A stretch of 64,000 nucleotides of DNA, from the NCBI GenBank assembly GCA_009735695.1, contig SRSL01000003.1, positions 124,001-188,000 on the forward strand, given 5' to 3'. Origin of the DNA: Christiangramia bathymodioli. Lineage in GTDB: Bacteria; Bacteroidota; Bacteroidia; Flavobacteriales; Flavobacteriaceae. This document shows, piece by piece, positions 40,616-50,550 of the stretch (positions are counted from its first letter, which is position 1; each line of letters starts with the position of its first letter). The notes under the pieces were generated by a model, which had not been told where the DNA came from, searched no databases, and was given only the letters and a program-made list of their open reading frames with translations. The position numbers and the translations under genes were made by a program.

Positions 40616-42432
40616 TCCAGCTCTTTTTCTGAATAATACTTCTTAAGCACATGAAAGGCTTTCTTTTTCTGGCCAGATTCTGAAATTAGACCTTTTCTAT
40701 TCCAGAAATTCTGGTAGACCGGATGTTGCCTACGCGGTGATCTGAAATCGGCCAGGATCCATGGGCTCATTCCCCGCAGTCCTTCTATCTTCTCAAGCAT
40801 CTTTATCTGGTTTTCGTAGAGGTAAGCCTGGTGCTCTTCAGTCCAGATGGTGTTTTTATCACCATGAAATCCCTGCAAAGCTCCGGCTCCAAACTCAGTG
40901 ATCACGACGGGTTTATCATATGCAATTGAAAATTCATATTCACTCATATCTTCTACATTTCCCCAATACCAGCCTGCATATTCATTGAAGCTGGCAAGAT
41001 CAAGATATTGGCCAAGAGGATCGTTTACCTTTGCCACATTTCCTTCCACCTCCACCTCAAGGGCCGCGGCTACCAGCCTGCTGCTATCCAATTGCCTAAC
41101 CTTTTCAACCAGTTTCCTCATAAATTCGTTGCGGGCCGGCTTAACTGGTGTCTCATTACCCACCGACCAGATAATAACTGATGCCCTGTTCTTGTCCCTT
41201 TTGATACCAGCGCTCAACTGAGCTTCAGCAAGCTCAAAGGTTTCAGGATTTTCCCATGAAATGGTCCAGTACACGGGGATTTCTGCCCATACCATCAGCC
41301 CCAGTTCGTCGGCTAATTTCAGCATCTTTTCATTATGAGTATAATGCGCAAGTCTTACAAAATTGCAACCCAGTTCCTTTGCCCACATCAACATCATCCT
41401 CATATCCCCATAGCTTCTTAGCCTTCCTTCGGCAAGTGGGTTTTCGTCATGTATGGAAATTCCTTTCAGAAATATAGATTCATTATTCAATAATATATCC
41501 TGGCCCTGAGTTTTAATGGTTCTAAACCCGATCTTATCTGCTATTGTATTAGATGTGGTACTGAGTATCACATCATAAAGCTTTGGATAATCTGGAGACC
41601 AGGTTTCCACATTTTTGATGGGATATTCAAAAGAAACCAGGGCTTCTGAATGCAGTTCTACATCTTTCTCAAACTGAAGTTCGGGAATCTTTATTTTTAC
41701 CGTCTTCGGAAGATTGTTGCCGTCAAATTTCACGAAACCCTGAAGAATATTGGGATCGTGTTGCGCCAGTTGAACTTTATAATCTGAAATAAATGTCTCA
41801 GGTGTGATGACCAGGTTTACATCACGGGTGATTCCACCATAATTCCACCAGTCGGTATTCACCGTAGGCACGGCATCTTTCTTCCTGGTATTATCTACCA
41901 TTACCACCAAAAAATTATCCCCATCCTTTATCTTAGATGTGACCTCGAACTGGAAGGGAGTAAATCCGCCTTTATGAACCCCCAGTTTTTCACCATTCAA
42001 ATAAACATGTGCTTCATAATTCACAGCTCCAAAATGAACGAAATATCTTTTGGAATCCAGGAGTTCTACTGTGAAATCCCTTTTATACCATATGGTACCT
42101 TCGTAGAGTTCCAGCTTTTCTGACTGTGAATTCCAGTCGGCAGGGACTTTTAAAGTTGGTGATTGATTAAAATCGTATTCGAGCCTTTCATCCTTCTCCT
42201 CCTGTACCCTATTATCAAAAAAGCCTCCAGTGCCAGATTCGCTTTCATCGAATGGCTGTTGCCTGTAGTCCAGATAGCCCATTTGATACGGATCGATAAT
42301 ATAATTCCAACGCCCATTGAGACTAAGTGTATTACGGGCATCTATATTCTGAATAAGATCCTGGGAAAACAAATTAGGGATGAGGAACATATTTAAAATA
42401 AAAAAAACTGCGGTTAAAAGATATCGGTTCAT
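40612..42432 (-). CDS. GH2 glycoside hydrolase (beta-glucuronidase/beta-galactosidase type)
   Basis: GH2 with N-terminal sugar-binding domain, Ig-like domain and (beta/alpha)8 barrel. Numbering from ATG 42432: acid/base E427 in VGNETP and nucleophile E513 in VITEFGAG. 606 aa is the length of beta-glucuronidases and short beta-galactosidases. ATG 42432 is chosen because it opens a clean signal peptide (MNRYLLTAVFFIL) whereas ATG 42462 would put codons into the terminator hairpin. The enzyme follows susD but behind that terminator. Substrate within xylan or glucan side chains is uncertain. Confidence 0.87.
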   Translation of the reverse strand: MNRYLLTAVFFILNMFLIPNLFSQDLIQNIDARNTLSLNGRWNYIIDPYQMGYLDYRQQPFDESESGTGGFFDNRVQEEKDERLEYDFNQSPTLKVPADWNSQSEKLELYEGTIWYKRDFTVELLDSKRYFVHFGAVNYEAHVYLNGEKLGVHKGGFTPFQFEVTSKIKDGDNFLVVMVDNTRKKDAVPTVNTDWWNYGGITRDVNLVITPETFISDYKVQLAQHDPNILQGFVKFDGNNLPKTVKIKIPELQFEKDVELHSEALVSFEYPIKNVETWSPDYPKLYDVILSTTSNTIADKIGFRTIKTQGQDILLNNESIFLKGISIHDENPLAEGRLRSYGDMRMMLMWAKELGCNFVRLAHYTHNEKMLKLADELGLMVWAEIPVYWTISWENPETFELAEAQLSAGIKRDKNRASVIIWSVGNETPVKPARNEFMRKLVEKVRQLDSSRLVAAALEVEVEGNVAKVNDPLGQYLDLASFNEYAGWYWGNVEDMSEYEFSIAYDKPVVITEFGAGALQGFHGDKNTIWTEEHQAYLYENQIKMLEKIEGLRGMSPWILADFRSPRRQHPVYQNFWNRKGLISESGQKKKAFHVLKKYYSEKELD

Positions 42433-42438
42433 AAATTC

Positions 42439-42471
42439 AAAAAAAAAGCCCTTTTTATACAAAAGGGCTTT
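42439..42471 (-). terminator. Rho-independent terminator after susD
   Basis: On the minus strand an 11-bp perfect stem (AAAGCCCTTTT / AAAAGGGCTTT, 42445-42471) with a 5-base loop is followed by a run of nine T. It lies 20 bp after the susD stop and ends just before the GH2 start, so it should strongly reduce read-through of GH2 from the susCD message. Confidence 0.85.
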
Positions 42472-42491
42472 GACTAATTAACAATTATAGA

Positions 42492-43952
42492 TTAAAATCC
42501 AGGGTTTTGATCTGCTTGTGATATAGCGTCATTTGCTCTGATTTCATCCAGAGGAATCGGTAAAAGTTCATTCTTTCCAGCCTGGAAACCGTACTCAGAT
42601 AAATAATCTGCGGCTAAGCCCCATCTCACCAGGTCATCGAAGCGAACCTGCTCTCCTGCAAGCTCTACCATTCGTTCGTGAACTATGGCATCGAATACCT
42701 CAGCCTGGGAAAGTCCGGAATTTAAAAGTGGAACTTTTGCACGTTCTCTTACTTCATTTATATAGCCTATGGCTTCTTCCTGATTTCCAAGTTCATTTGC
42801 TGCTTCAGCCATCATAAGAAGAACATCTGCATAACGAATAACTTTAAAATTGATACCAGAGGCCATATCTTCGTTCACATCTTTGTAATAGTTCTGATAT
42901 TTTCTCCATGCCTGTGATCTATCAAGTGGAATATCTTCTATGACACCACCGGCAAAAGTATCACCTTCGAAATAAAAAGACTCTGCCAGTCTAATATCCC
43001 CATCCTCATATTCTGCGATAAGTGCATCAGACGGGTAAACATTGAACCAGTCATTAAATCCGTACTCCTGTGCACGGAAGGTAACTTCGTTAGCGCCTTC
43101 ACCAGAGGAGTTGGAGTTCCATACGGCCGAATTTCCAAGATCATCATCATAGTTCACCTCAAAAATAGATTCAGGCCCAAATTCGGTTTCCTCTTTGAAA
43201 TTGTCATAATAATTCTGTTCAAGGCTGTATTCTCCATAGATATTATTAAAGGCTTCCAATGCCTCGGCATATTCCTCCTGGAATAAGTGAGCCTTTCCTA
43301 ATAAGGCATAAGCAGCTCCACTGGTAGCTCTTCCATTTTCTGTAGTTCCTCGATCGAACAAGCTTTGTGAGGCGTCCTGTAAATCTGCTTCTATCTGAGC
43401 GTATACTTCTGCTTTTGGAGCCCTTGGAAATCCGGTTCCATCTGTCGGCACACTTGTAATAAGCGGCACATCTCCAAAACGGCTCACCAGCATGAAATAA
43501 TATAAGGCTCTCATATATTTTGCCTCACCCACGTATTTCGCTTTTAATTCATCGCTTAAACCTACGATTTCATTAATTCGTTCCTGGTTATCTATTACGA
43601 AATTCGCCTTGTTGATTCCTCTGTAACAGGAGTCCCAGTACCAGCTTATTGGTGGATGGCTGGCATCGAAAGAGTACTCCAGGAATGCTCTCTTATCTGC
43701 CTCTAATTGCGGATTGCCAGCATTCTCATGTGCCAAATTATCCATCATAAAGAACATGATTCTCGTATATAGGCCAATCGTCTGTAAATTTGCATAAATC
43801 GCATTTACCGCTGAGCGCACCTGAGCTTCATTCTTAAAGTATGTTTCTGGGGATAAACCGCTGGGATTAGTAAGTGCGAGTTCATCCTCATTACAACCAT
43901 CTATAATGAAAATACTAAAGACGGCTAGAAATATATATTTTAATTTTCTCAT
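42492..43952 (-). CDS. susD: SusD/RagB-family surface glycan-binding lipoprotein
   Basis: SusD homologue forming the lid of the SusC channel. Lipoprotein signal ends at C20 (FIIDGC) followed by NEDELALTNP, the normal start of a SusD. The N-terminal TPR region and the C-terminal motif AEAANELGNQEEAIGYINEVRERA and VHERMVELAGEQVRFDDLVRWG are characteristic. 486 aa. It starts 11 bp after susC. Expected to bind xylo-oligosaccharides at the cell surface, judged by its neighbours. Confidence 0.95.
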   Translation of the reverse strand: MRKLKYIFLAVFSIFIIDGCNEDELALTNPSGLSPETYFKNEAQVRSAVNAIYANLQTIGLYTRIMFFMMDNLAHENAGNPQLEADKRAFLEYSFDASHPPISWYWDSCYRGINKANFVIDNQERINEIVGLSDELKAKYVGEAKYMRALYYFMLVSRFGDVPLITSVPTDGTGFPRAPKAEVYAQIEADLQDASQSLFDRGTTENGRATSGAAYALLGKAHLFQEEYAEALEAFNNIYGEYSLEQNYYDNFKEETEFGPESIFEVNYDDDLGNSAVWNSNSSGEGANEVTFRAQEYGFNDWFNVYPSDALIAEYEDGDIRLAESFYFEGDTFAGGVIEDIPLDRSQAWRKYQNYYKDVNEDMASGINFKVIRYADVLLMMAEAANELGNQEEAIGYINEVRERAKVPLLNSGLSQAEVFDAIVHERMVELAGEQVRFDDLVRWGLAADYLSEYGFQAGKNELLPIPLDEIRANDAISQADQNPGF

Positions 43953-43963
43953 GATTATTTTTT

Positions 43964-46900
43964 TTAAAAGCCTAATTGTAATCCAAAGGTGATTGAGGTT
44001 GGCTGTGGATATAATCCTCTATCAATACCTATTCCCGCAGTTCCCTGGAATAGCACGTTATCGTTTCCAATTTCAGGATCCAGACCAGAATAATCTGTTA
44101 CTGTGATCAGGTTTTGACCGCTTAAATAAATTCGGAAATTCCTGATACTATCACTTATAACTCCTTCCTCAAAGGTATATCCAATGGTAAAGTTCTTAAG
44201 CCTGGTGTAATCACCATCCTCAATAAATCTATCGGATGAATTTAAGTTAATTGGGGCTCCAAGGGCACGTGGGATGGTATTCGAAGTTCCTTCCCCGGTC
44301 CATCTGTCCAGAACTGCCACTCCACTATTAAAGAGCCTTGGCATTCCTTCAAGGTCGTACAGGTTGGTGTTATAGATTTGGTGACCATATGCTCCCTGCA
44401 CAAACAGGTTCATGTCAAAATTAGCGAAATTTGCGCTAAAATTGAAACCCATATTAACATCTGGATACGGATTTCCAATTTTCACATAATCAAGGTTATT
44501 GATATCGCCATCACCATTTTGATCTACAAATCTGATATCTCCTGGCTGAATTACATCCTGATCTGGATTCGCAGTAAAAACCGCATCGACTTCAGCCTGG
44601 TTCTGATACACTCCATTAGTTTCTAAACCATAGAAATAAAATAAAGGCTCACCTACAGAGATTCTCTTCAGATTTTCATTTTCAAAAAATGCATCTGAAA
44701 CAGCGGTTAGGTTCCCTATGGAAAGAACCTCGTTTTTAGAAGTACCTAAATTAAGATTGGCAGACCATGTAAAATCTCCCTCATAATCATTAAATCCCAG
44801 ATCCATTTCAAAACCTTTGGTCTCAACAGATCCAACGTTGGAAGCTACAGTTGCCACATTATATCCCAAACTCTGTGGTAAGGGTAGTTCATATAACAGG
44901 TCGTCACTTCTGTTTTCGTAATATTCAAATGAAGCGGTAAAGGTATTATCCCAAAGCCCAAGGTCCAGACCAATGTTCTTCATGGTAACTTCCTCCCATT
45001 TCAGATTCTGATTTGGAAGACCTTCGGCAGTTGTACCGTCTACAGCAGCGCCTCCAATAGGGTAAATAAAACTGGTAACCAAACTAGAGGAATACCTGTA
45101 GTTTCCAATCAGGTCATTTCCGGTGGTTCCCCAGCTTCCTCTTAACTTTAAATTATTGAAACTGGAATCTTCCATAAAGGCTTCCTTCGCGATATTCCAT
45201 CCTGCTGCAACCGACCAGAAATTACCCCATCTATTATTAGCACCAAACCTTGAAGAGGCATCCCTTCTGAATGATCCTGCAAGGATATATTTTTGATCAT
45301 AATTATAGTTGATTCGTCCAAGGTATCCTATTCTTCTATATTCTGAAGATGCAGAACTTAAGTTTGATTGGGTATTCGAAACCTGGTTTACCTCATCACT
45401 AATAGGATTCTGGCTAAAGGCATTTAAACTTTCACTATCTATTCTTTGATCCTCTGCAAGTGCAAGAATCTCAAAATTATGTAGATCATTTATATCGAAA
45501 ATATAATTAAGACTGTTAGTGAAGGTTAGAGACTGGTTGGTTCCACTATTTTTGGTGATCTGTGCAAAACCTATTGAATTGGTAGCGCCAATACTGTCGT
45601 CATTATAAGATGGTATAAAAATATTATTATTGAACTTGAAATAGTCAAGTCCTACCTGGCTTTTAAAGACAAGTCCTTCAATAATCTCGTATTCGGCAAA
45701 TAAACTACCTAAAATAGTAATGCTTTTGTTTATTGCACTACCCAGGGTTTGTACCCTTACAGGGTTAGCTGCATCCTGACCATCCACTGGGGAGTTAGGC
45801 CCCTGGAAACCTCCTAAATTATCAGGATTATAAACGTCTAAATAAGGCGCCATCTTAATGGCATGTTCTATAAGTGAACGACCACCATCTGCTCTTTCAG
45901 GTCTTTGCACCCCAAAAGCCACATTCATGGTCTCGCCAAATCTTAGTTTTCCGTATTCAAAATTACTATTGGCCCTGAAGTTAAAACGTTCGTAGCCTGT
46001 TTCGATAATGGCTCCTTCCTGATCTAAGTAGCCGGCAGAAAACCTATAGTTACTACTTTCATTTCCTCCAGAGAATCCAAGGTTGATATTGCGAATAAGA
46101 CCGGTTTGAAAAATTTCATCCTGCCAGTCTGTTTCGTTATTCAGTATATCGGCATACTGAGGATCGGTGAAACGAGCCGGGATAGGGTCGGTAATTTCAG
46201 TTGCATATTGAATATATTGTTCTGTATTCAGCAAATCATACCGATTGCTTACAAATTGCACACCGGTATAGGCCTCTACATTTAGCTGAGCTTTTTGTGA
46301 CGCCATACCAGATTTAGTGGTTACCAAAACCACCCCGTTTGCCCCTCTGGAACCATATACTGCGGTTGTGGAAGCATCCTTAAGTACCTGGATACTTTCA
46401 ATATCGTTCGGACTCAAACTTCCAAGTCCACCAGCTATGATCCCATCAATAACATATAAAGGATCATTATTATTAGGCGTGGTTAAACCCCTAATTCTTA
46501 CTACCGGTGAGTTTCCAGGTGCTCCGGAGTTTATCACGGTTACACCTGAGGCACGACCCTGGAGGGCCTGCTCAGCCGTTGCTACAGGCAAGGCATTGAT
46601 CTCTTCGGTATCTATAGAGGAAATTGCACCGGTTACCTCGGCCCTGCTCTGCTTACCGTAACCTACCACTACAACATCATCAAGGGCTTCCGCACTTGAG
46701 ACCATGTTAACATTAACTACCGAACGACCGTTAACGGCCACTTCCTGAGTCTCATAGCTTATGAAACTAAATACAAGAATGGCTTCATCGGGTACATTCG
46801 TAAGCTCATAGTTTCCGTCAAAATCGGTTGTTGTACCATTAGTTGTTCCTTTCACCAGAACGTTTGCCCCAGGTAATGGTCCTGATTCATCAGTTACTTT

Positions 46901-46987
46901 TCCGGTAACCGTTTGCTGAGCTGAGGCAAAACCCAGACCCAGAAAAAGACTAACGAAAAGTAAACTTTTCGAAATGTAATTTTTCAT
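43964..46987 (-). CDS. susC: SusC-type TonB-dependent outer-membrane transporter
   Basis: 1007-aa TonB-dependent receptor: signal peptide 1-23, N-terminal carboxypeptidase-regulatory-like domain (TVTGKVTDESGPLPGANVLVKG), plug domain beginning with DVVVVGYGKQSRAEVTGAISS and containing VRIRGL and VLKDASTTAVYGSRGANGVVLVTTK, then a 22-strand barrel ending with a C-terminal Phe. It imports oligosaccharides with SusD. Preceded by its own promoter box (47028-47035) in a 121-bp gap after the FG-GAP gene. Confidence 0.96.
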   Translation of the reverse strand: MKNYISKSLLFVSLFLGLGFASAQQTVTGKVTDESGPLPGANVLVKGTTNGTTTDFDGNYELTNVPDEAILVFSFISYETQEVAVNGRSVVNVNMVSSAEALDDVVVVGYGKQSRAEVTGAISSIDTEEINALPVATAEQALQGRASGVTVINSGAPGNSPVVRIRGLTTPNNNDPLYVIDGIIAGGLGSLSPNDIESIQVLKDASTTAVYGSRGANGVVLVTTKSGMASQKAQLNVEAYTGVQFVSNRYDLLNTEQYIQYATEITDPIPARFTDPQYADILNNETDWQDEIFQTGLIRNINLGFSGGNESSNYRFSAGYLDQEGAIIETGYERFNFRANSNFEYGKLRFGETMNVAFGVQRPERADGGRSLIEHAIKMAPYLDVYNPDNLGGFQGPNSPVDGQDAANPVRVQTLGSAINKSITILGSLFAEYEIIEGLVFKSQVGLDYFKFNNNIFIPSYNDDSIGATNSIGFAQITKNSGTNQSLTFTNSLNYIFDINDLHNFEILALAEDQRIDSESLNAFSQNPISDEVNQVSNTQSNLSSASSEYRRIGYLGRINYNYDQKYILAGSFRRDASSRFGANNRWGNFWSVAAGWNIAKEAFMEDSSFNNLKLRGSWGTTGNDLIGNYRYSSSLVTSFIYPIGGAAVDGTTAEGLPNQNLKWEEVTMKNIGLDLGLWDNTFTASFEYYENRSDDLLYELPLPQSLGYNVATVASNVGSVETKGFEMDLGFNDYEGDFTWSANLNLGTSKNEVLSIGNLTAVSDAFFENENLKRISVGEPLFYFYGLETNGVYQNQAEVDAVFTANPDQDVIQPGDIRFVDQNGDGDINNLDYVKIGNPYPDVNMGFNFSANFANFDMNLFVQGAYGHQIYNTNLYDLEGMPRLFNSGVAVLDRWTGEGTSNTIPRALGAPINLNSSDRFIEDGDYTRLKNFTIGYTFEEGVISDSIRNFRIYLSGQNLITVTDYSGLDPEIGNDNVLFQGTAGIGIDRGLYPQPTSITFGLQLGF

Positions 46988-47027
46988 TATACTAGATGAT
47001 AAATTAGTTAGTTAAGTGTAAATTTAA

Positions 47028-47035
47028 CAAATATA
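47028..47035 (-). promoter_or_regulatory. -7 promoter box for susC
   Basis: Reads TATATTTG on the minus strand, a perfect TAnnTTTG, 40 bp before the susC ATG. No TTG at correct spacing was found. The degenerate palindrome at 47046-47055 lies 10 bp upstream. Confidence 0.6.
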
Positions 47036-47045
47036 TTTTCCTGCG

Positions 47046-47055
47046 CAATCAATTG
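47046..47055. promoter_or_regulatory. Degenerate operator-like palindrome, site 3
   Basis: CAATCAATTG keeps one complete half-site (CAATC) of the CAATCGATTG palindrome and four of five bases of the other; the central CG is changed. It lies just upstream of the susC -7 box, a position where a bound repressor could block RNA polymerase. Confidence 0.35.
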
Positions 47056-47108
47056 AGAGTAAAATTTTAAAGTTTTATCAATTTTTTCTGCTAAAAAAAA
47101 GCATAATA

Positions 47109-50100
47109 TCAATTATTACCCACTTTACTTAGTAAGTCATCAGCGATTGGCGTATTTATAGCGATGAATTGCAGCTCATCATTATTTTTAGCGAGGATGA
47201 TTAGCTTTTCCCCTCCAACTTGAAGCCTGCCCATATTTTTTACATCCCCCTGAGCAAAAAAGCCGCTATTCAATGGATCTACCGCCTTAAAGCCCCCTTT
47301 TCCGTCTCCTTTTAAATAATATCCGTAACCGGCATCATTCCGTGGAGTCTCCACTTCAGACCAGAAGAGGTTTCCGGCGACTAGCGCATCCAGGTTCCCG
47401 TCTTTATCATAATCATCTATTAGAATATCATTGATACAGGAGATCTGTGCTTGCCTTGGTAATTCATGTAAAACAAACTGCCCGTCCCTGTTTTCGATGT
47501 AAACACTTGCGAAAGACTTTACCTGATAATGCAAGGCTTTCTCCAATTCTTTTGTAGAATATACTTCTTCCAATGTAGCGGTAGAAAATGATTCGTAGTC
47601 CGGAAATTTTTGTTTAATTCCTGGCATTTGCTGGGAAGAACATTCCCTTCCCCTAACCGGATATTTTTCTCCGTCGTTATAATAACTCAGAACAATGTCA
47701 CCCTGTTGGTTATTATCAAAGTCGTTAAAGTAAATATCGAAGGTTTGTTCCGGAGTAGCTTTATATTTATAGTTGAGGCCAAGATTTCCTACGATATAGT
47801 CCATGTCTCCATCATTATCAAAATCGGCCTGTTCAATGCTCCACCACCATCCGGTGGTATCTTCTGCAATTCCCATATCTTCGGAAACATTGGAGAGTTT
47901 TCCCTGGTCATTTCTGAACACCGTAATAGGCATCCACTCCCCAACGACAATCAGATCATTCCAGCCATCCTTATCAAAGTCGGTAACCTGCGCATCTGTG
48001 GCCATACCTAATTTTTCAAAATCCGGAAGTATATTTTTAGTAATATCAACATATTTCAAATTTCCATTTCTGAGTTGTCTTTTCAGAATATATGACCTGG
48101 CCGGAGAGGGATAATTTCCGGGAACCAATCTGCCTAACACCACCAATTCATCGATACCATCCTTATCAAAATCAGCGGTTAAAACCTTGGATCCTGAGGC
48201 TTTCATCTCTGGCAGAGCATTTGGAGATTTGGTCAAATTGCCTTTCCCATCGTTGATATAGAGCCTGTCCTGTAACATTTCAGAACCTGGTTTAAATTCA
48301 TTTCCTCCGCTCACCACATATAGATCATTGAAACCGTCGTCATTAGCATCGAATATCAAAGCGCCCACGTCTTCATAAGATTTGTCTTCTTCCAAAAATC
48401 GAAAACTTGCTTCTTTGAACTCTCCGCTATTGGTTTGCAGGTAAACCGCGCCTTTATTGTCGGCAGAACCGCCTACATAAAAATCATCTTTTCCATCAGC
48501 ATTCAGATCTCCAGTTGCCAGGGCCGGGCCAAATGCCGAAGTACGGTGAGGTAACAGGATCTCTTTATCAAAATCGTTATATTCATTTTCAACATGTTTA
48601 TGAGAAGGAAATGCATCAGTTCCTTTGTCGACACTGGTAAAAAGTGTTTTTTCAGGAGTGATGATCTCATTCTGGGAGCTGGCATTAGTTTGCTGAAAAC
48701 TAATTAGTTTATTTACATCTACATTTTCCCTTTTCTCTATCCTTCCGTCTGGCCAGACCACTTTTATCGATTCTATCTTATCATTCTGGCCAACTCCAAA
48801 ATGCATAATCGGGGATACCGAAGATTGAAAGCCCCTGGATAAGGTTAGTTCCTGCATTTGCTCCCCATCTTCCGTAGTCACATATGCTCGACTTCCAAGG
48901 CCAAAAGGATTTTTATCTGATCCCTCAAATTTGATCTTCACATAATTGTTTTTTTCAGAACTGCTGTTGTTAAATAAAACAGCCGGATCATCTATATTAT
49001 TAAGAAGAATTTCAAGATCTCCGTCATTATCAAGATCGGCGTAGGCTACACCGTTCGAAAAACCTTTGAATTCGATCCCCCATTTTTCATTGACTGCTTC
49101 AAAGCTAAGATCACCCTTGTTTTCGAACATGAAATTGTCCAGCTTCTCGGTAGGAATATTCAAACTTCGCTGAAGCATACTGTCCTTAAAGTTCTTGTCT
49201 TTCTTAAGTTCATTGAAGTAATCGTTATTATTGATCTCTCTTCGGGAACCATTGGAGACATACAGGTCTTTCTTTCCATCATTGTTAAAATCGGCGAACA
49301 AAGGTCCCCAACTCCAATCGGTAGAAGAAGTTCCAGTGATCCTGGACATATCACTGAATTTAGGCACACCGTCTTCCATAACCCCGGTATTGGTTTGCAT
49401 GGTATTCTGCATATACTGATAATGAAACCCGGAATTAACAGTACTCCAGAACAAATCGGGGTTCATACTGGCCATATTGGCTTTCTTCCTTCGGTTATTT
49501 TTCGCATCCATATCTACCTGGTAGATATCCAGGAATCCGTCATTGTTATAATCAGCAATATCTACCCCCATTCCATAAAATGCGGTATGTGAAGTAGCAT
49601 CTTTCACGACTTCCCTAAAAGTACCGTCGCCATTGTTCAGGTATAAATAATCTGGTGTACTAAAATCGTTACTTATATAAAGGTCTGGCCATGAATCATT
49701 ATTAAGGTCGGCCACGGTAGCCGATAAGGTAAGCCCAAAACTGCTCACACCGGCTTCCCGGGTCACTTTGGTGAATTTATCCCCGTCGTTCCTGTACAAA
49801 TGGTCACTGTCTATATCCCGGGTATTTTCCATTTGATAAGTATAGTAGAAATTTGGAGCCTTGAAACGGGTTGGGGGATAATTAGCCACATATACATCCA
49901 AATCTCCATCCTTGTCATAATCGAAGAATGTTGCCTGGACACTGTTACCGGGATCGTTAATTCCGTATTTTTCAGCCTCTTCACTAAAAGTTCCGTCGCC
50001 ATTATTGATATAGAGTTCGTTATTTTTTGGAGAGAACTTTCCGCCTACCGAACAGTAGATATCAAGATATCCATCTCCATTCACGTCGGCCATGGTCACC

Positions 50101-50477
50101 CCGGTATACCAGCGGTCATCTCCACTTAGCCCGGCAGCTTCGGTAATATCTTCAAATTTTAGATCACCTTTATTCAAATACAGTTTATTAGGAACCATAT
50201 TCCCCGTGAAAAAAATATCATCCAGGCCATCATTATTGATATCCCCCACCGCAACTCCGGCTCCCATATAAATATAATTATAGGTGAAATAATTAAGGCT
50301 ATCATTTTCGGTGAGCCTGTTTTCAAAATCTATTCCGCTTGCCTCTGCAGGAATGCGATCAAAGATCCTGGCATTAACATTTGCCTGGTCTTTTTCGTCT
50401 ACTGAATCCTTATCGTTACAGGAAAGTAAAAGGATAATATTTAAAAGGCCTAGATATTTTAAGAATGATCTCATCAA
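47109..50477 (-). CDS. Large FG-GAP/ASPIC lipoprotein encoded with SusCD
   Basis: 1122-aa lipoprotein (ILLLSC, C20, followed by NDKDSVDEKD). Seven DxxxDGxxD calcium-binding repeats (from DINNDGLDD to DLDNDGDLE), then an ASPIC/UnbV-like segment (about 530-595, LSRGFQSSVSPIMHFGVGQ), then about seven more repeats (from DLNADGKDD to DYDKDGNLD). This predicts two seven-bladed propellers joined by the ASPIC domain. No hydrolase motif seen. It is the first gene of the operon with SusC and SusD, where SusE/F-like binding proteins would stand, so a surface glycan-binding role is likely (inference). Confidence 0.85.
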   Translation of the reverse strand: MMRSFLKYLGLLNIILLLSCNDKDSVDEKDQANVNARIFDRIPAEASGIDFENRLTENDSLNYFTYNYIYMGAGVAVGDINNDGLDDIFFTGNMVPNKLYLNKGDLKFEDITEAAGLSGDDRWYTGVTMADVNGDGYLDIYCSVGGKFSPKNNELYINNGDGTFSEEAEKYGINDPGNSVQATFFDYDKDGDLDVYVANYPPTRFKAPNFYYTYQMENTRDIDSDHLYRNDGDKFTKVTREAGVSSFGLTLSATVADLNNDSWPDLYISNDFSTPDYLYLNNGDGTFREVVKDATSHTAFYGMGVDIADYNNDGFLDIYQVDMDAKNNRRKKANMASMNPDLFWSTVNSGFHYQYMQNTMQTNTGVMEDGVPKFSDMSRITGTSSTDWSWGPLFADFNNDGKKDLYVSNGSRREINNNDYFNELKKDKNFKDSMLQRSLNIPTEKLDNFMFENKGDLSFEAVNEKWGIEFKGFSNGVAYADLDNDGDLEILLNNIDDPAVLFNNSSSEKNNYVKIKFEGSDKNPFGLGSRAYVTTEDGEQMQELTLSRGFQSSVSPIMHFGVGQNDKIESIKVVWPDGRIEKRENVDVNKLISFQQTNASSQNEIITPEKTLFTSVDKGTDAFPSHKHVENEYNDFDKEILLPHRTSAFGPALATGDLNADGKDDFYVGGSADNKGAVYLQTNSGEFKEASFRFLEEDKSYEDVGALIFDANDDGFNDLYVVSGGNEFKPGSEMLQDRLYINDGKGNLTKSPNALPEMKASGSKVLTADFDKDGIDELVVLGRLVPGNYPSPARSYILKRQLRNGNLKYVDITKNILPDFEKLGMATDAQVTDFDKDGWNDLIVVGEWMPITVFRNDQGKLSNVSEDMGIAEDTTGWWWSIEQADFDNDGDMDYIVGNLGLNYKYKATPEQTFDIYFNDFDNNQQGDIVLSYYNDGEKYPVRGRECSSQQMPGIKQKFPDYESFSTATLEEVYSTKELEKALHYQVKSFASVYIENRDGQFVLHELPRQAQISCINDILIDDYDKDGNLDALVAGNLFWSEVETPRNDAGYGYYLKGDGKGGFKAVDPLNSGFFAQGDVKNMGRLQVGGEKLIILAKNNDELQFIAINTPIADDLLSKVGNN

Positions 50478-50522
50478 CTTGAATATTCAATAAAATTAAA
50501 CGTGTATGTATGGGAGTGTTAC

Positions 50523-50530
50523 CAAATATA
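50523..50530 (-). promoter_or_regulatory. -7 box of the FG-GAP/SusCD operon promoter
   Basis: TATATTTG on the minus strand, 46 bp before the start of the FG-GAP gene. A TTG (complement of 50551-50553) lies exactly 20 bp upstream, giving the full Flavobacterial arrangement TTG-N20-TAnnTTTG. This is the best-formed promoter in the window. Confidence 0.75.
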
Positions 50531-50550
50531 TTATTAAATGCTCACTTTAT

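Noticed and set aside
42433-42462. 10-residue extension of the GH2 gene
   Set aside because: Would be translated from the terminator hairpin and sits before a proper signal peptide.
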